This document shows, in pieces, positions 7,718 to 15,560 of a DNA stretch of 23,104 nt. The translations under genes and the position numbers were made by a program. The DNA comes from Alphaproteobacteria bacterium (lineage in GTDB: Bacteria; Pseudomonadota; Alphaproteobacteria; Rhodobacterales; Rhodobacteraceae): the NCBI GenBank assembly GCA_024277955.1, contig JAJRUE010000089.1:1-23104 (forward strand). The letters are read 5' to 3'. Every line of letters starts with the position of its first letter. Within the stretch, counting starts at the first letter, position 1. The notes under the pieces are model-generated. The model ran no database searches. It saw only the letters and a program-made list of their open reading frames with translations, and was not told the DNA's origin.

Positions 7718-7752
7718 TTGCCTGCGTCCTCTTACTGCTCTCACTTCGCTTT

Positions 7753-8319
7753 TTATTGCTTCGACAGCAGGAGGTAATCCCCCTGTCCCCGCCGAACCAG
7801 CGCGAATTCGTGGTTTTCGGGAACAGGATAGCCCGGATTTTGAAGTTTTTCGAGGGCCATGCGCAAATTCTCGCGGATTTCGGCACTTTGGCCACTGTCC
7901 AGCGCAAAGGCGGTGCGAAAGACCCGCTCGGCCTCGCCGAACTTGCCCTGTTCCATGAGAACCACGCCCAGGTTGTTCCAGGCCGGCACAAAGGTTTCGT
8001 CCTTTTCGACCGCCCGGCGCAGCAGCTGTTCGGCCTGCCCCAGACGGCCCAGCCGCAGGTTGGCCGAGCCAAGCGCCGACAGCACGTCGACTGTCATGCC
8101 ATGTTGCGCCGCGGCGCGCAGATAGGCCTTGAGCGCCAGGTCGAATTCGCCGGCCTGCATCAGCCGGTGGCCGACGATCAGCCCGTCCACCGACTGTTCG
8201 CCCTGGGCGACGCCGTTGGGGGCGTAGGGGCTGCCGGCTTCCACGCCAAAGCCGCCCGCATCAGAGCAGGCGGCGAGGGTTGTCAGCACCAGTCCGACGG
8301 CCAGCGATTGTTTCAGCAT
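7753..8319 (-). CDS. tadD: TPR-repeat lipoprotein, TadD
   Basis: A 188-residue lipoprotein with signal peptide MLKQSLAVGLVLTTLAAC (lipobox Cys18, then Ser-Asp). It has at least three TPR-like helical pairs, the clearest being ETFVPAWNNLGVVLMEQGKF with LGQAEQLLRRAVEKD just before it. It follows tadC with a 4-bp gap, the position of tadD in many Tad loci, so I give the symbol to this copy; the next gene is a second, longer TadD-like protein. Expected role: outer-membrane lipoprotein aiding secretin (CpaC) assembly and function. Confidence 0.85.
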   Translation of the reverse strand: MLKQSLAVGLVLTTLAACSDAGGFGVEAGSPYAPNGVAQGEQSVDGLIVGHRLMQAGEFDLALKAYLRAAAQHGMTVDVLSALGSANLRLGRLGQAEQLLRRAVEKDETFVPAWNNLGVVLMEQGKFGEAERVFRTAFALDSGQSAEIRENLRMALEKLQNPGYPVPENHEFALVRRGQGDYLLLSKQ

Positions 8320-8323
8320 CTGC

Positions 8324-9301
8324 TCAGAAATTCGCCTTCTTGAAGGTTTCCACGATCTGATAGATCGACGGGCCGATGAGGATGATCAACAGCGGCGGCA
8401 CCGTCAGCATCATTGTGGCAAGTGTCATCTTGGTAGGCAAGGTGTTTGCCTTCTCTTCGGCGCGCATCACCCGCTTGTCGCGCATTTCCGCCGCATAGAC
8501 CCGCAGGGCTTCGGCGATCGAGGTGCCGAAACTGGCCGACTGGATCAGCACGGTGACGAAACTGGACACGTCCGGCACGCCGGCGCGTTCGGACATGTCG
8601 CGCAACACCTGGATGCGGTCCTTGCCGGCCTTCATTTCGTGGGCGACCATTTCGTATTCGTCGGCCAGCGCCGGAAAGCCCGCGCGGATTTCCTTGGCCA
8701 CGCGCACGATCGACTGGTCCAGCGACTGGCCCGCCTCGACGCAGACCAGCATCATGTCCAGCGAATCCGGGAACCCGTTGACGATCTCTTCCTGGCGTTT
8801 CTGCTGGCGCTTGGTGACCCAGTATTTGGGCAGCATGTAGCCGGCAACGCCGGGGCCCAGAACCGTCAGAACCAGCTTCTGGGTGCCCGGATCGCCGGTG
8901 GTCTTCATGATCACCGCCAGAACGCCACCCACCACCAGCAGGCCCAGACCCAGCGAAAACTGCAGGAAATGATAGGTGCGCACCGCGTTTTTCGACCGAT
9001 ACCCGGCCTGCAGCAGCTTGAGACGCACGGCTGAATATTCCTGTTCGTCCTGGGGTTCCAGAAACTCGGAATATTTTTCCAGCTTGTCCTTGCCGTTGCC
9101 GTGGCGCAGCTTTTGCGAGCTTTCCTTGGGCGCTTCGGCCTGGCGGGCGGCGGCGCGCAGCTTGTCCAGCGGGTCGGCGCGCTTTTTCAGCAGCACCGGC
9201 AGCGTGAACAGGATCAGGAACATGCCCGGGATGCCGACAGCCAGCAAGGGGCCGAAGGGACCGAACTGCTCGGTAAGCATGGATGTGATTTGTTCGATCA
9301 T
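8324..9301 (-). CDS. tadC: Tad pilus inner-membrane platform protein TadC (T2SSF domain)
   Basis: A 325-residue membrane protein. One hydrophobic segment lies near residues 18-38 (LLAVGIPGMFLILFTLPVLL), two follow at about 108-155, and a last one near the C-terminus (MTLATMMLTVPPLLIILIGPS). The cytoplasmic type II secretion F domain lies between, with FPDSLDMMLVCVEAGQSLDQSI and FGTSIAEALRVYAAEMRDKR. TadC pairs with TadB as the platform on which the CpaF ATPase acts. The start lies 7 bp after the tadB stop. The charged loop after the first membrane segment (KKRADPLDKLRAAARQAEAPKE) is typical of the family. Confidence 0.93.
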   Translation of the reverse strand: MIEQITSMLTEQFGPFGPLLAVGIPGMFLILFTLPVLLKKRADPLDKLRAAARQAEAPKESSQKLRHGNGKDKLEKYSEFLEPQDEQEYSAVRLKLLQAGYRSKNAVRTYHFLQFSLGLGLLVVGGVLAVIMKTTGDPGTQKLVLTVLGPGVAGYMLPKYWVTKRQQKRQEEIVNGFPDSLDMMLVCVEAGQSLDQSIVRVAKEIRAGFPALADEYEMVAHEMKAGKDRIQVLRDMSERAGVPDVSSFVTVLIQSASFGTSIAEALRVYAAEMRDKRVMRAEEKANTLPTKMTLATMMLTVPPLLIILIGPSIYQIVETFKKANF

Positions 9302-9308
9302 CTCGGCC

Positions 9309-10277
9309 TCAGACTTTGATGTTCACAAGGGAACGCATGACGAAAATATTGACGACCAGAAAGCCGGCGACCACAAGCGCTGCCGGGATGAAGGCCGCGG
9401 TTTCCTTGACCTGGTCGTAATAGTGCGGCTGGATCACGTTGATGCCGACAAGCGCCCCGAGCGGGAAGATCGACAGGAACATGCCCGACCACTTGGCTTC
9501 TGCGGTGATCGCGCGCACGCGGCGGAACAGCTTGAAGCGCGCCCGGATCACCTTGGCCAGACCGTCGAGGATCTCGGCCAGGTTGCCGCCCGAGGTCTGC
9601 TGGATGGTCACCGCCACCGCCAGAAAGCGCAGATCCTGCATATCCAGCCGCTCGGCCATCGCTTTCAGCGCCTCGCCCACGTCGCGCCCATAGGCGCTTT
9701 CGTCGGAAATCACGCCCATTTCGCTGGCCAGCGGGTCGGGCACTTCCTTGGACACGATCGCCAGCGCCGAAGAAAACGGGTGACCCACCCGCAAGGAGCG
9801 CACCATCAGCTCCACCGCGTCGGGCAGCTGTTCCTCGATCAGGCCCAGGCGTTTCTTGGCCTTGTTGTTGATCCAGACATAGACCCCGCCGATGCCCATC
9901 GCCACCGCCAGCACCGCGCGGATCGGCAGGCTGGCGCTGGTGCCAAAGGTCAGGCCGATGAAGGACACCACCCCCAGCACGCCCATCAGCATGATCAGCT
10001 GGGGCGGGGTAAAGGCGATGTTGGCCTTTTGCGCCTTTTCGGCCAGGATCGAATAGATCGGGATCGAGCGCGATTTCATGTGCTGGCTCATCTCCTTGCG
10101 GAGCTGTTCCAGGACCTGTTCGCGGCCAACACCCTTTTCCAGCAGCTCAAGCCGCCTGTTGACGCGGGTGTTCAGGCTGATCGACTTGCCGAAAACCGTC
10201 AGGTAGATGCCTTCGACAAGCACGATGACGGCGATGAATATGAGGCCGTAGATAAGCGGCTCTGCGCTGATGACCAT
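9309..10277 (-). CDS. tadB: Tad pilus inner-membrane platform protein TadB (T2SSF domain)
   Basis: A 322-residue membrane protein with an N-terminal membrane helix (LIYGLIFIAVIVLVEGIYL), a pair of helices around residues 95-135, a T2SSF domain (LPDAVELMVRSLRVGHPFSSAL, then QTSGGNLAEILDGLAKVIR) and a C-terminal helix pair ending LVVAGFLVVNIFVM. The ATG at 10277 is chosen because the longest frame starts inside cpaF, and GAGG lies 8 bases upstream, overlapping the cpaF stop codon (gap 5 bp), which points to translational coupling. It forms the inner-membrane platform with TadC. Confidence 0.93.
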   Translation of the reverse strand: MVISAEPLIYGLIFIAVIVLVEGIYLTVFGKSISLNTRVNRRLELLEKGVGREQVLEQLRKEMSQHMKSRSIPIYSILAEKAQKANIAFTPPQLIMLMGVLGVVSFIGLTFGTSASLPIRAVLAVAMGIGGVYVWINNKAKKRLGLIEEQLPDAVELMVRSLRVGHPFSSALAIVSKEVPDPLASEMGVISDESAYGRDVGEALKAMAERLDMQDLRFLAVAVTIQQTSGGNLAEILDGLAKVIRARFKLFRRVRAITAEAKWSGMFLSIFPLGALVGINVIQPHYYDQVKETAAFIPAALVVAGFLVVNIFVMRSLVNIKV

Positions 10278-10282
10278 GTCGT

Positions 10283-11725
10283 TTACCTCGCCTCGAAGGG
10301 TTCGAAAATTTCTGCGGGCAGATCGTAGCCCCACATCTTGAAGCGTTCGGAAAAGTGCGAACGCACGCCGGTGGCCGTGAAATGGCCGATGATCTTGTTC
10401 TCAGGGGTCAGCCCGACGCGCTGGTAGCGGAACACTTCCTGCATCGAGATCACTTCGCCTTCCATGCCGGTCACCTCGGTGATCGACACCATCCGGCGCG
10501 ACCCGTCCTGCAGCCGGCTGGCCTGCACGATCAGGTTGACGGCGGATGCGATCTGCGAACGCACCGCTTTCAGCGGCATCTCGATGCCGGCCATGGCGAT
10601 CATGTTTTCAAGCCGGCTGACCGCGTCGCGGGCGCTGTTGGCGTGGATCGTGGTCATTGACCCGTCGTGGCCGGTGTTCATCGCCTGCAGCATGTCGATG
10701 ACTTCCTCGCCGCGGGTTTCGCCGACGATGATCCGGTCGGGGCGCATCCGCAGGGCGTTTTTCAGACAGTCGCGCTGCGAAACCGCGCCCTTGCCCTCGA
10801 CGTTGGCGGGGCGGCTTTCCATGCGGCCCACGTGGGTCTGCTGCAGCTGCAGTCCGGCGGGGTCCTCGATCGTGAGGATGCGTTCGCTGTCGTCGATGAA
10901 GGACGACAGCGCGTTCAGCGTCGTGGTCTTGCCCGAACCGGTGCCGCCCGACACGATGATGTTGAGCCGGGTCGAAACCGCCGCCTGCAGGTAGGCGGCC
11001 ATTTCTTCGGTGAAGGCGCCAAAGCGCACCAGGTCGTCAACACCCAGCTTTTCCTTCTTGAACTTGCGGATCGACACCAGCGATCCATCCACCGCGATCG
11101 GCGGCACCATGGCGTTGAAGCGCGACCCGTCTTCCAGGCGGGCGTCAACGTAGGGGTTGCTTTCGTCGACGCGCCGGCCCACGGCGGATACGATCTTGTC
11201 GATGATCCGCAACAGGTGGCGTTCGTCCTTGAAGGCGGTGTCGGTCAGCTCGAGCTTGCCGTTGCGTTCGACAAAGACCTGCTGCGGGCCGTTGACCAGG
11301 ATGTCGTTGACCGTGTCGTCCTTGAGCAGCGGCTCGAGCGGGCCAAGCCCGGTGACCTCGTCGTAAAGCTCCTGGTTGAGCGTGGCGCGTTCCTCGCGGT
11401 TCAGCACGATCGCCATGTCGTCCAGTGCTTCGCCCGCGATGGCCGAGATTTCGGCCCTCAGATCCGCTTCGGTCGCGGTTTCCAGCGCCGACAGGTTCAG
11501 GTTGTCCAACAGGCGCTTGTGCAACTCGACCTTGACCTCGCCCAGCCGTTCCTTGCGCTTTTTTTCCTTGTCCATCGGCACGACGCGCGCCGCCGTCTTG
11601 GTCGGCTGTCGGCGCGACGCAGATGGTTTCGGCGCCACGCCGGGCGCCGCTTCGGAAGCCGAAGGCTTGGGCACTTCGACAAGCTTCGGTTTGCTGGTGT
11701 CAGGTTTCTTGTATCGCGAAAACAT
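10283..11725 (-). CDS. cpaF: Tad pilus assembly/secretion ATPase CpaF/TadA
   Basis: A 480-residue VirB11/GspE-type hexameric ATPase. A basic, Pro-rich N-terminus (1-60) precedes the N-domain. The Walker A motif GGTGSGKTTT is at 260-269 (Lys266), the Asp box TIEDPAGLQLQ at 285-295, Walker B RIIVGETRGEE at 331-341 (Glu336) and the His box MTTIHANS at 357-364. In CpaF/TadA relatives the Asp box normally reads IED-x-AELQLQ; here Glu is replaced by Gly291, codon GGA at 10855-10853, one base from GAA. All other motifs look intact and the frame is open. Order cpaE-cpaF-tadB-tadC is standard. It powers Flp pilus polymerisation from the cytoplasmic face. Confidence 0.95.
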   Translation of the reverse strand: MFSRYKKPDTSKPKLVEVPKPSASEAAPGVAPKPSASRRQPTKTAARVVPMDKEKKRKERLGEVKVELHKRLLDNLNLSALETATEADLRAEISAIAGEALDDMAIVLNREERATLNQELYDEVTGLGPLEPLLKDDTVNDILVNGPQQVFVERNGKLELTDTAFKDERHLLRIIDKIVSAVGRRVDESNPYVDARLEDGSRFNAMVPPIAVDGSLVSIRKFKKEKLGVDDLVRFGAFTEEMAAYLQAAVSTRLNIIVSGGTGSGKTTTLNALSSFIDDSERILTIEDPAGLQLQQTHVGRMESRPANVEGKGAVSQRDCLKNALRMRPDRIIVGETRGEEVIDMLQAMNTGHDGSMTTIHANSARDAVSRLENMIAMAGIEMPLKAVRSQIASAVNLIVQASRLQDGSRRMVSITEVTGMEGEVISMQEVFRYQRVGLTPENKIIGHFTATGVRSHFSERFKMWGYDLPAEIFEPFEAR

Positions 11726-11746
11726 GTGTCATTTCCCCCACTGGAA

Positions 11747-12988
11747 CTATTCGGCCTCGGCTACCGACAGGTTGAGTTCGTGCACCGATGCCGCCAGCTT
11801 GTGAATTTCCTTGCGCAAGGGGTTCTTGGCCGCGGCCTCGGCCAGCGGAATGCCCTGGTCGTTGGCTTCGGTCACCGCCTTGCCGCCGTCGGGAAACAGC
11901 ACCTCGATGGTGATGCCCAGGCTTTCGGCCATGCGCTTGACCCGGCTCTTGCCCGAAAGATCGGTGAATTTCGGAGACCGGTTCAGCACGTAGCGCAGCT
12001 TTTCGAACGGCAGGTCTTCGGCCTTGAGCGCGCGGATCATGCGCAGCGCGTTCTGGGCCGACCGCATGTCCAGTTCCAGCGGCGCGAAATAAACATGCGC
12101 CGCATTCAGCAGCACTTCGGTCCATTGCACAACGGTGGACGGCATGTCGACGACCACATAGTCAAAGTTGATCTTGGCGGCGTCGATCAGGCGCTGAACA
12201 TCTTCAGAGCTGATGATGTCCAGCGGCAGCATTTCGGCGGGCGCGGTCAGGGCGTGCAGCCGTTCGTCCCGGGTGACCAGCGCCTGCAGGAACGCGTCGT
12301 TGTCCATGTTCTCGGTGTCGCTCAGCAGTTCAAAGACCGCATCGCGCCGGGTCAGGTCGAGAAAGGTCGCGACCGACCCATATTGCAGGTCCAGGTCCAG
12401 AATGCAGACCCGCGGCGGATCCTTCTTGTCGATGGTCGCCAGTTCCCAGGCCAGGTTGACCGCGAATGTGGTCGCGCCGACGCCGCCGGCCAGACCGTGC
12501 ACGGCCAGGACCACGCCATCGTGGCCGCCGGCGGACTTGGTGACCGGGGCCGCGGCCGGCAGTTCCGGCGCCTTGGGTTCGGGCGCGCGCAGCCGTTCGA
12601 TGGCGTCGTGCAGGGCGCCGTCCGGAAGCGGGTAGGGCACGAATTCCTCGGCCCCCAGTTTCAGCAACTGGTGCAGGGCGATGGGGCTGACGTCTTCGGC
12701 GATCACGATCACTTTCACGTCGCATTCGTTGGCGGTTCGGATCAGGTCGGAAATCACCGACAGGTCGTCTTCGTCGGAGGCGTCGATCGCCACGGCGACG
12801 AATTCCACCGATGCCGCATCCGGCTGGCCCAGGAAAAGCTTTGCGTCTTCAAATGACAGGTCGCCCCAGCTTTCGCCAAGCTCGGCCTCCATGTCCTCGA
12901 TCAACAGTTCGAAATTCTGGACGTCCCGGCTGACCGTGCAGGCCAGGATCGGGGTGGGGTCTGGTTGCAATGCTACGCTGCTCGTCAT
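11747..12988 (-). CDS. cpaE: Tad pilus localisation protein CpaE/TadZ (atypical ParA/MinD ATPase)
   Basis: A 413-residue protein. An N-terminal receiver-like domain (about 10-135, with KVIVIAEDVSP) lacks a clear phospho-acceptor arrangement. It is followed by a Pro/Ala linker (136-150) and a ParA/MinD-like ATPase domain. The deviant P-loop reads GLAGGVGATTFA at 165-176: neither the signature Lys nor the P-loop Lys is present. ILDLDLQYGSVATFLD at 196-211 and YVVVDMPSTV at 277-286 fit the Walker A' and B regions. In Caulobacter and Aggregatibacter this protein places the Tad machine at the pole. The ATG at 12988 is preceded by GAAGGA; nine further codons of open frame have no ribosome site. The cpaF start is 21 bp downstream. 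Confidence 0.92.
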   Translation of the reverse strand: MTSSVALQPDPTPILACTVSRDVQNFELLIEDMEAELGESWGDLSFEDAKLFLGQPDAASVEFVAVAIDASDEDDLSVISDLIRTANECDVKVIVIAEDVSPIALHQLLKLGAEEFVPYPLPDGALHDAIERLRAPEPKAPELPAAAPVTKSAGGHDGVVLAVHGLAGGVGATTFAVNLAWELATIDKKDPPRVCILDLDLQYGSVATFLDLTRRDAVFELLSDTENMDNDAFLQALVTRDERLHALTAPAEMLPLDIISSEDVQRLIDAAKINFDYVVVDMPSTVVQWTEVLLNAAHVYFAPLELDMRSAQNALRMIRALKAEDLPFEKLRYVLNRSPKFTDLSGKSRVKRMAESLGITIEVLFPDGGKAVTEANDQGIPLAEAAAKNPLRKEIHKLAASVHELNLSVAEAE

Positions 12989-13197
12989 TGCTGTCGTCCT
13001 TCCGTTTGCCGGCACACAAAGCGGGAAGGACCCAGTTTCAGTTATTCGGATCCCACCGCCGGTGCCATGTGCGAGTAGGGATTCGCACGGCTCCTATTGA
13101 TGGAATTTGCCGAACAATCTGGGCAATACTGGGGCAAAAAAACCGTAATTATTCGATTTTTTGGGACGATACGGGAATTTGCGCGGAACTGTTAACC
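12989..13197 (-). promoter_or_regulatory. Intergenic region upstream of cpaE, likely promoter
   Basis: These 209 bp separate the ompA-like stop from the cpaE start. It holds a 6-bp-arm hairpin (GTGCGA 13069-13074 with TCGCAC 13083-13088), an AT-rich tract at 13135-13165, and at 13101-13123 an element that closely matches 17768-17790 upstream of flp1 (shared core GAACAAT then CTGGG). A second partial copy, CAATACTGGGG, follows at 13124-13134. No clear -35/-10 pair was found. Confidence 0.4.
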
Positions 13198-13851
13198 TTA
13201 CGGAGACGTTGCCGGGTTTTCCGTGGCACTTGCGACATACTCGCGGAAAATCAGCTCGGCGTACTTGCCGTTCAGGTAGGCCGGCTGGCGCTTGACGAAG
13301 CCCGAAACCTCGGTGACCGTGCGCCGGTTGCGGCGTTCGCGATCCTGGGTGACGATCAGCGGCTGGGTTTCCCCGAAGCTGACCACCGCCTGCAGGCGCG
13401 ACCGGCTGATCCCCTGGCGCACCAGATAGTTCACCACCGCGCGTGCCCGGCGCAGGCCTAGCCGCTTGTTATAAGCGTTCGAACCCACCAGGTCGGTGTG
13501 GCCGTAGACCTTGAAGCGCACTTCCGGGAACTGCTTGATCCAGTCCGCCTGCTTGCGCAGGATCGCCTGGGCTTCGGCGTCCAGCCTGGCGCTGTCGAAG
13601 GCGAAGTTCACCATCGGCGTCACTTCCTGGGCAAAGCGGTTGTTCAGGTTGATCACCACATTGCGCCGCCCGGTCATGACCAGGGTGTTTTGCATCGTCG
13701 GATTGCCGAACTGGCCTTCGTCGATAAAGGCGCCGGCTTCCTGGTTCCAGCTGTCGAACAACCGGCCATCAGCCAGATAGTCCTGGCCGCTGCAGGCGCT
13801 CAGCGCCAGGGCGCCAGCCATTACCAGAGCGGTTTTTTTCTGCGCACCCAT
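13198..13851 (-). CDS. OmpA-family lipoprotein of the Tad locus
   Basis: A 217-residue lipoprotein with signal MGAQKKTALVMAGALALSAC (lipobox Cys20, then Ser-Gly). The C-terminal OmpA domain starts at about residue 80 (VNFAFDSARLDAEAQ) and carries the peptidoglycan-binding features GHTD (Asp120) and RLGLRRARAV (Arg135). It would anchor the Tad outer-membrane complex to peptidoglycan. I use the ATG at 13851 because GGAG lies 8 bases upstream; the GTG three codons earlier would place the Shine-Dalgarno too close. The start is 5 bp after the cpaC stop, so the two are coupled. The tail after the OmpA core (RNRRTVTEVSGF to the end) is about 35 residues of unknown role. Confidence 0.9.
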   Translation of the reverse strand: MGAQKKTALVMAGALALSACSGQDYLADGRLFDSWNQEAGAFIDEGQFGNPTMQNTLVMTGRRNVVINLNNRFAQEVTPMVNFAFDSARLDAEAQAILRKQADWIKQFPEVRFKVYGHTDLVGSNAYNKRLGLRRARAVVNYLVRQGISRSRLQAVVSFGETQPLIVTQDRERRNRRTVTEVSGFVKRQPAYLNGKYAELIFREYVASATENPATSP

Positions 13852-13856
13852 GTCGA

Positions 13857-15272
13857 TCACTCCATCACGTAGCCGTAGGAACCGCTGAAGTCTTGCCGCG
13901 CGACTTCTCCGGCCCCGCCCGAACGCGGCCGGGTGCTGCCGGCGGTCCGCCCGAACAGGAAGAATTCACCCTCGGACGGCGGGCGGACCCGGTCGGTGGG
14001 CAGCGCCAGCGCTTCGCCCCTGGTCGGCGTGACCAGATGGGGGGTGACGATGATCACCAGTTCGGACTGTTCGCGCCGATAGTCGGCGCTGCGAAACAGC
14101 GCGCCCAGGATCGGGATGTCGCCCAGCCAGGGCACCTGCCCGGACAGGTCGCGGAAATCGTCCTGCAACAGCCCGGCGATCACGAAGCTTTCGCCATCGC
14201 GCATTTCGACGGTGCTCGAGGTCTCGCGGCGCTTGAACGCCTCGATCGAGAACCCGCCCGACTGGAAGGTCTTGGTCGGATCCAGCCCGGATACCGCGGT
14301 TTTCAGTTTCAGGTTGATCACGTTGCCGTCGACCACCCGCGGCGTGAACGACAGTTCGACGCCGAAGGGCTTGTAGGTCACGGTGACGCCGCCGTGGTTG
14401 TCGACGACGGGGATCGGGTATTCGCCGCCCGCCAGAAAGGTCGCTTCCTGCCCGGAAAGCGCGGTCAGGTTGGGTTCGGCCAGCGTGCGCACAAGCCCCT
14501 TGGCTTCCAGTGCTTCCAGCCCGATCGCCAGCTGCAACCCGCCGGCGTTGAAGCCCAGCACATAGCTGCCGGTGCTTTCAACCGCGCTTGTGGGGTTGGT
14601 CGTGGGGTCGGTGTCGAACAGCGCATTGCGGTTTTCGGCCGAATTGAACATGCCGGTGCCGCCGTTGCGGTTGGCCGAGCCGATCGCCAGGCTGGTCGAC
14701 AGGTTCTTGCGGACCGAACGCTGCATTTCCGCGAACCGCACCTTCAGCATGACCTGCTGGGTGCCGCCCACCACCATCAGGTTCGAAACCTTTTCCGGGG
14801 CATAGCGGTTGGCCAGGTCCAGCGCGCGATCCAGCTTGGTGATGCTGGACACCACCCCCGACAGCACGATGCCGTCGTTGGCGGTGCGCACTTCGATCCG
14901 CTCGTTGGGCAGGATCTGGCGCAGGCGTTCCTTGAATTCGGCGATGTCGGGGGTGACGTGGACCTCGACATTGGTGATCAGCCGGGCGTCCGGGCCAAGC
15001 AGCGTCAGCGTGGTGCGCCCGGGCGCCTTGCCCAGCACATAGAGCGTGCGATCCGAAAGCGTCGAGATATCGGCGATGCCCGGATTGGCGATCGACACTT
15101 CGGCAAAGGGTTCGTCGGACTCAACGACAACCGCCCGGTTCATCGCGACGTTCAGCGAGCCGGACGCAGAGCCCTGCATCACCCGCAAGGTTTCGCCATG
15201 CACCGCCGGCGCGGACGCCAGCGACAGCGAAAAGCCCAGCAAAATGGCTTTGGTAAACTTGTCAAATTTCAT
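13857..15272 (-). CDS. cpaC: Tad outer-membrane secretin CpaC/RcpA
   Basis: A 471-residue protein. It has a signal peptide (about 1-27, LGFSLSLASAPAVHG), a pilus-assembly N-domain (about 28-105), a BON-like domain (105-170, VHVTPDIAEFKERL to NLMVVGG) and the secretin domain (about 240-415). The secretin signature VPWLGDIPILGALFRS is at 380-395, followed by SELVIIVTPHLV. The C-terminal 55 residues are Gly/Arg/Ser-rich and end in SYGYVME. It forms the outer-membrane channel for Flp pili. I start at ATG 15272 (GGAGAGGCAGG upstream) rather than seven codons earlier. cpaB lies upstream but separated by 288 bp, so cpaC may have its own promoter. Confidence 0.94.
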   Translation of the reverse strand: MKFDKFTKAILLGFSLSLASAPAVHGETLRVMQGSASGSLNVAMNRAVVVESDEPFAEVSIANPGIADISTLSDRTLYVLGKAPGRTTLTLLGPDARLITNVEVHVTPDIAEFKERLRQILPNERIEVRTANDGIVLSGVVSSITKLDRALDLANRYAPEKVSNLMVVGGTQQVMLKVRFAEMQRSVRKNLSTSLAIGSANRNGGTGMFNSAENRNALFDTDPTTNPTSAVESTGSYVLGFNAGGLQLAIGLEALEAKGLVRTLAEPNLTALSGQEATFLAGGEYPIPVVDNHGGVTVTYKPFGVELSFTPRVVDGNVINLKLKTAVSGLDPTKTFQSGGFSIEAFKRRETSSTVEMRDGESFVIAGLLQDDFRDLSGQVPWLGDIPILGALFRSADYRREQSELVIIVTPHLVTPTRGEALALPTDRVRPPSEGEFFLFGRTAGSTRPRSGGAGEVARQDFSGSYGYVME

Positions 15273-15560
15273 GTGACCTGCCTCTCCGATCACGCCTCGT
15301 TATGGGTCATTTCAATCGCCCATTTGCGTGGCACCATGCGTGAATCCCGTTTTTTTTGCAAGATTCAATTGATTGGCGAGTGGCGTTTATGTGGATAAGT
15401 CGCAACACAGTCGCGTTGCAATGGCGCGCGGGGCGCGGATTTCCGCCGATTCGGCAGACTGGCGGCGGGCTTTTAAGGGCCCGCCGCCGGATATTGCTGT
15501 CGATCTGGCCAGGCAATCGCCGCGGCACGTGGCGGCGGATGGCCGGGCGGGGCGCGCGGG
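15273..15560 (-). promoter_or_regulatory. cpaB-cpaC intergenic region with perfect DnaA-box 9-mer
   Basis: These 288 bp contain no credible gene. Features seen: a perfect TTATCCACA (minus strand, 15398-15390), an A/T tract at 15351-15358, GANTC sites at 15342-15346 and 15362-15366, and a strong GC hairpin at 15461-15488. The spacing suggests a separate promoter for cpaC, but I could not identify a convincing -35/-10 pair. Confidence 0.35.
15461..15488 (-). terminator. Strong hairpin downstream of cpaB
   Basis: Perfect 10-bp arms GGCGGCGGGC (15461-15470) and GCCCGCCGCC (15479-15488) enclose an 8-nt loop, 72 bp after the cpaB stop. No U-run follows on the minus strand, so it may attenuate or stabilise the transcript rather than terminate it outright. 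Confidence 0.4.

Noticed and set aside
8976..10328. A 450-codon open frame on the plus strand opposite tadB and tadC
   Set aside because: The minus-strand frames encode clear T2SSF proteins; this frame is low-complexity Asp/His/Arg-rich shadow.
10667..12856. A 729-codon open frame on the plus strand opposite cpaE and cpaF
   Set aside because: It runs antisense to two strongly conserved genes, has the His/Arg/Gln-rich composition typical of GC-rich shadow frames, and shows no family motif or ribosome site.
12989..13197. A small RNA or tRNA-like gene in the cpaE upstream region
   Set aside because: The local hairpin with 6-bp arms is too small and no cloverleaf or T-loop sequence could be found.
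13893..15398. A 501-codon open frame on the plus strand opposite cpaC
   Set aside because: Antisense shadow of the secretin gene; composition typical of shadow frames and no recognisable domain.
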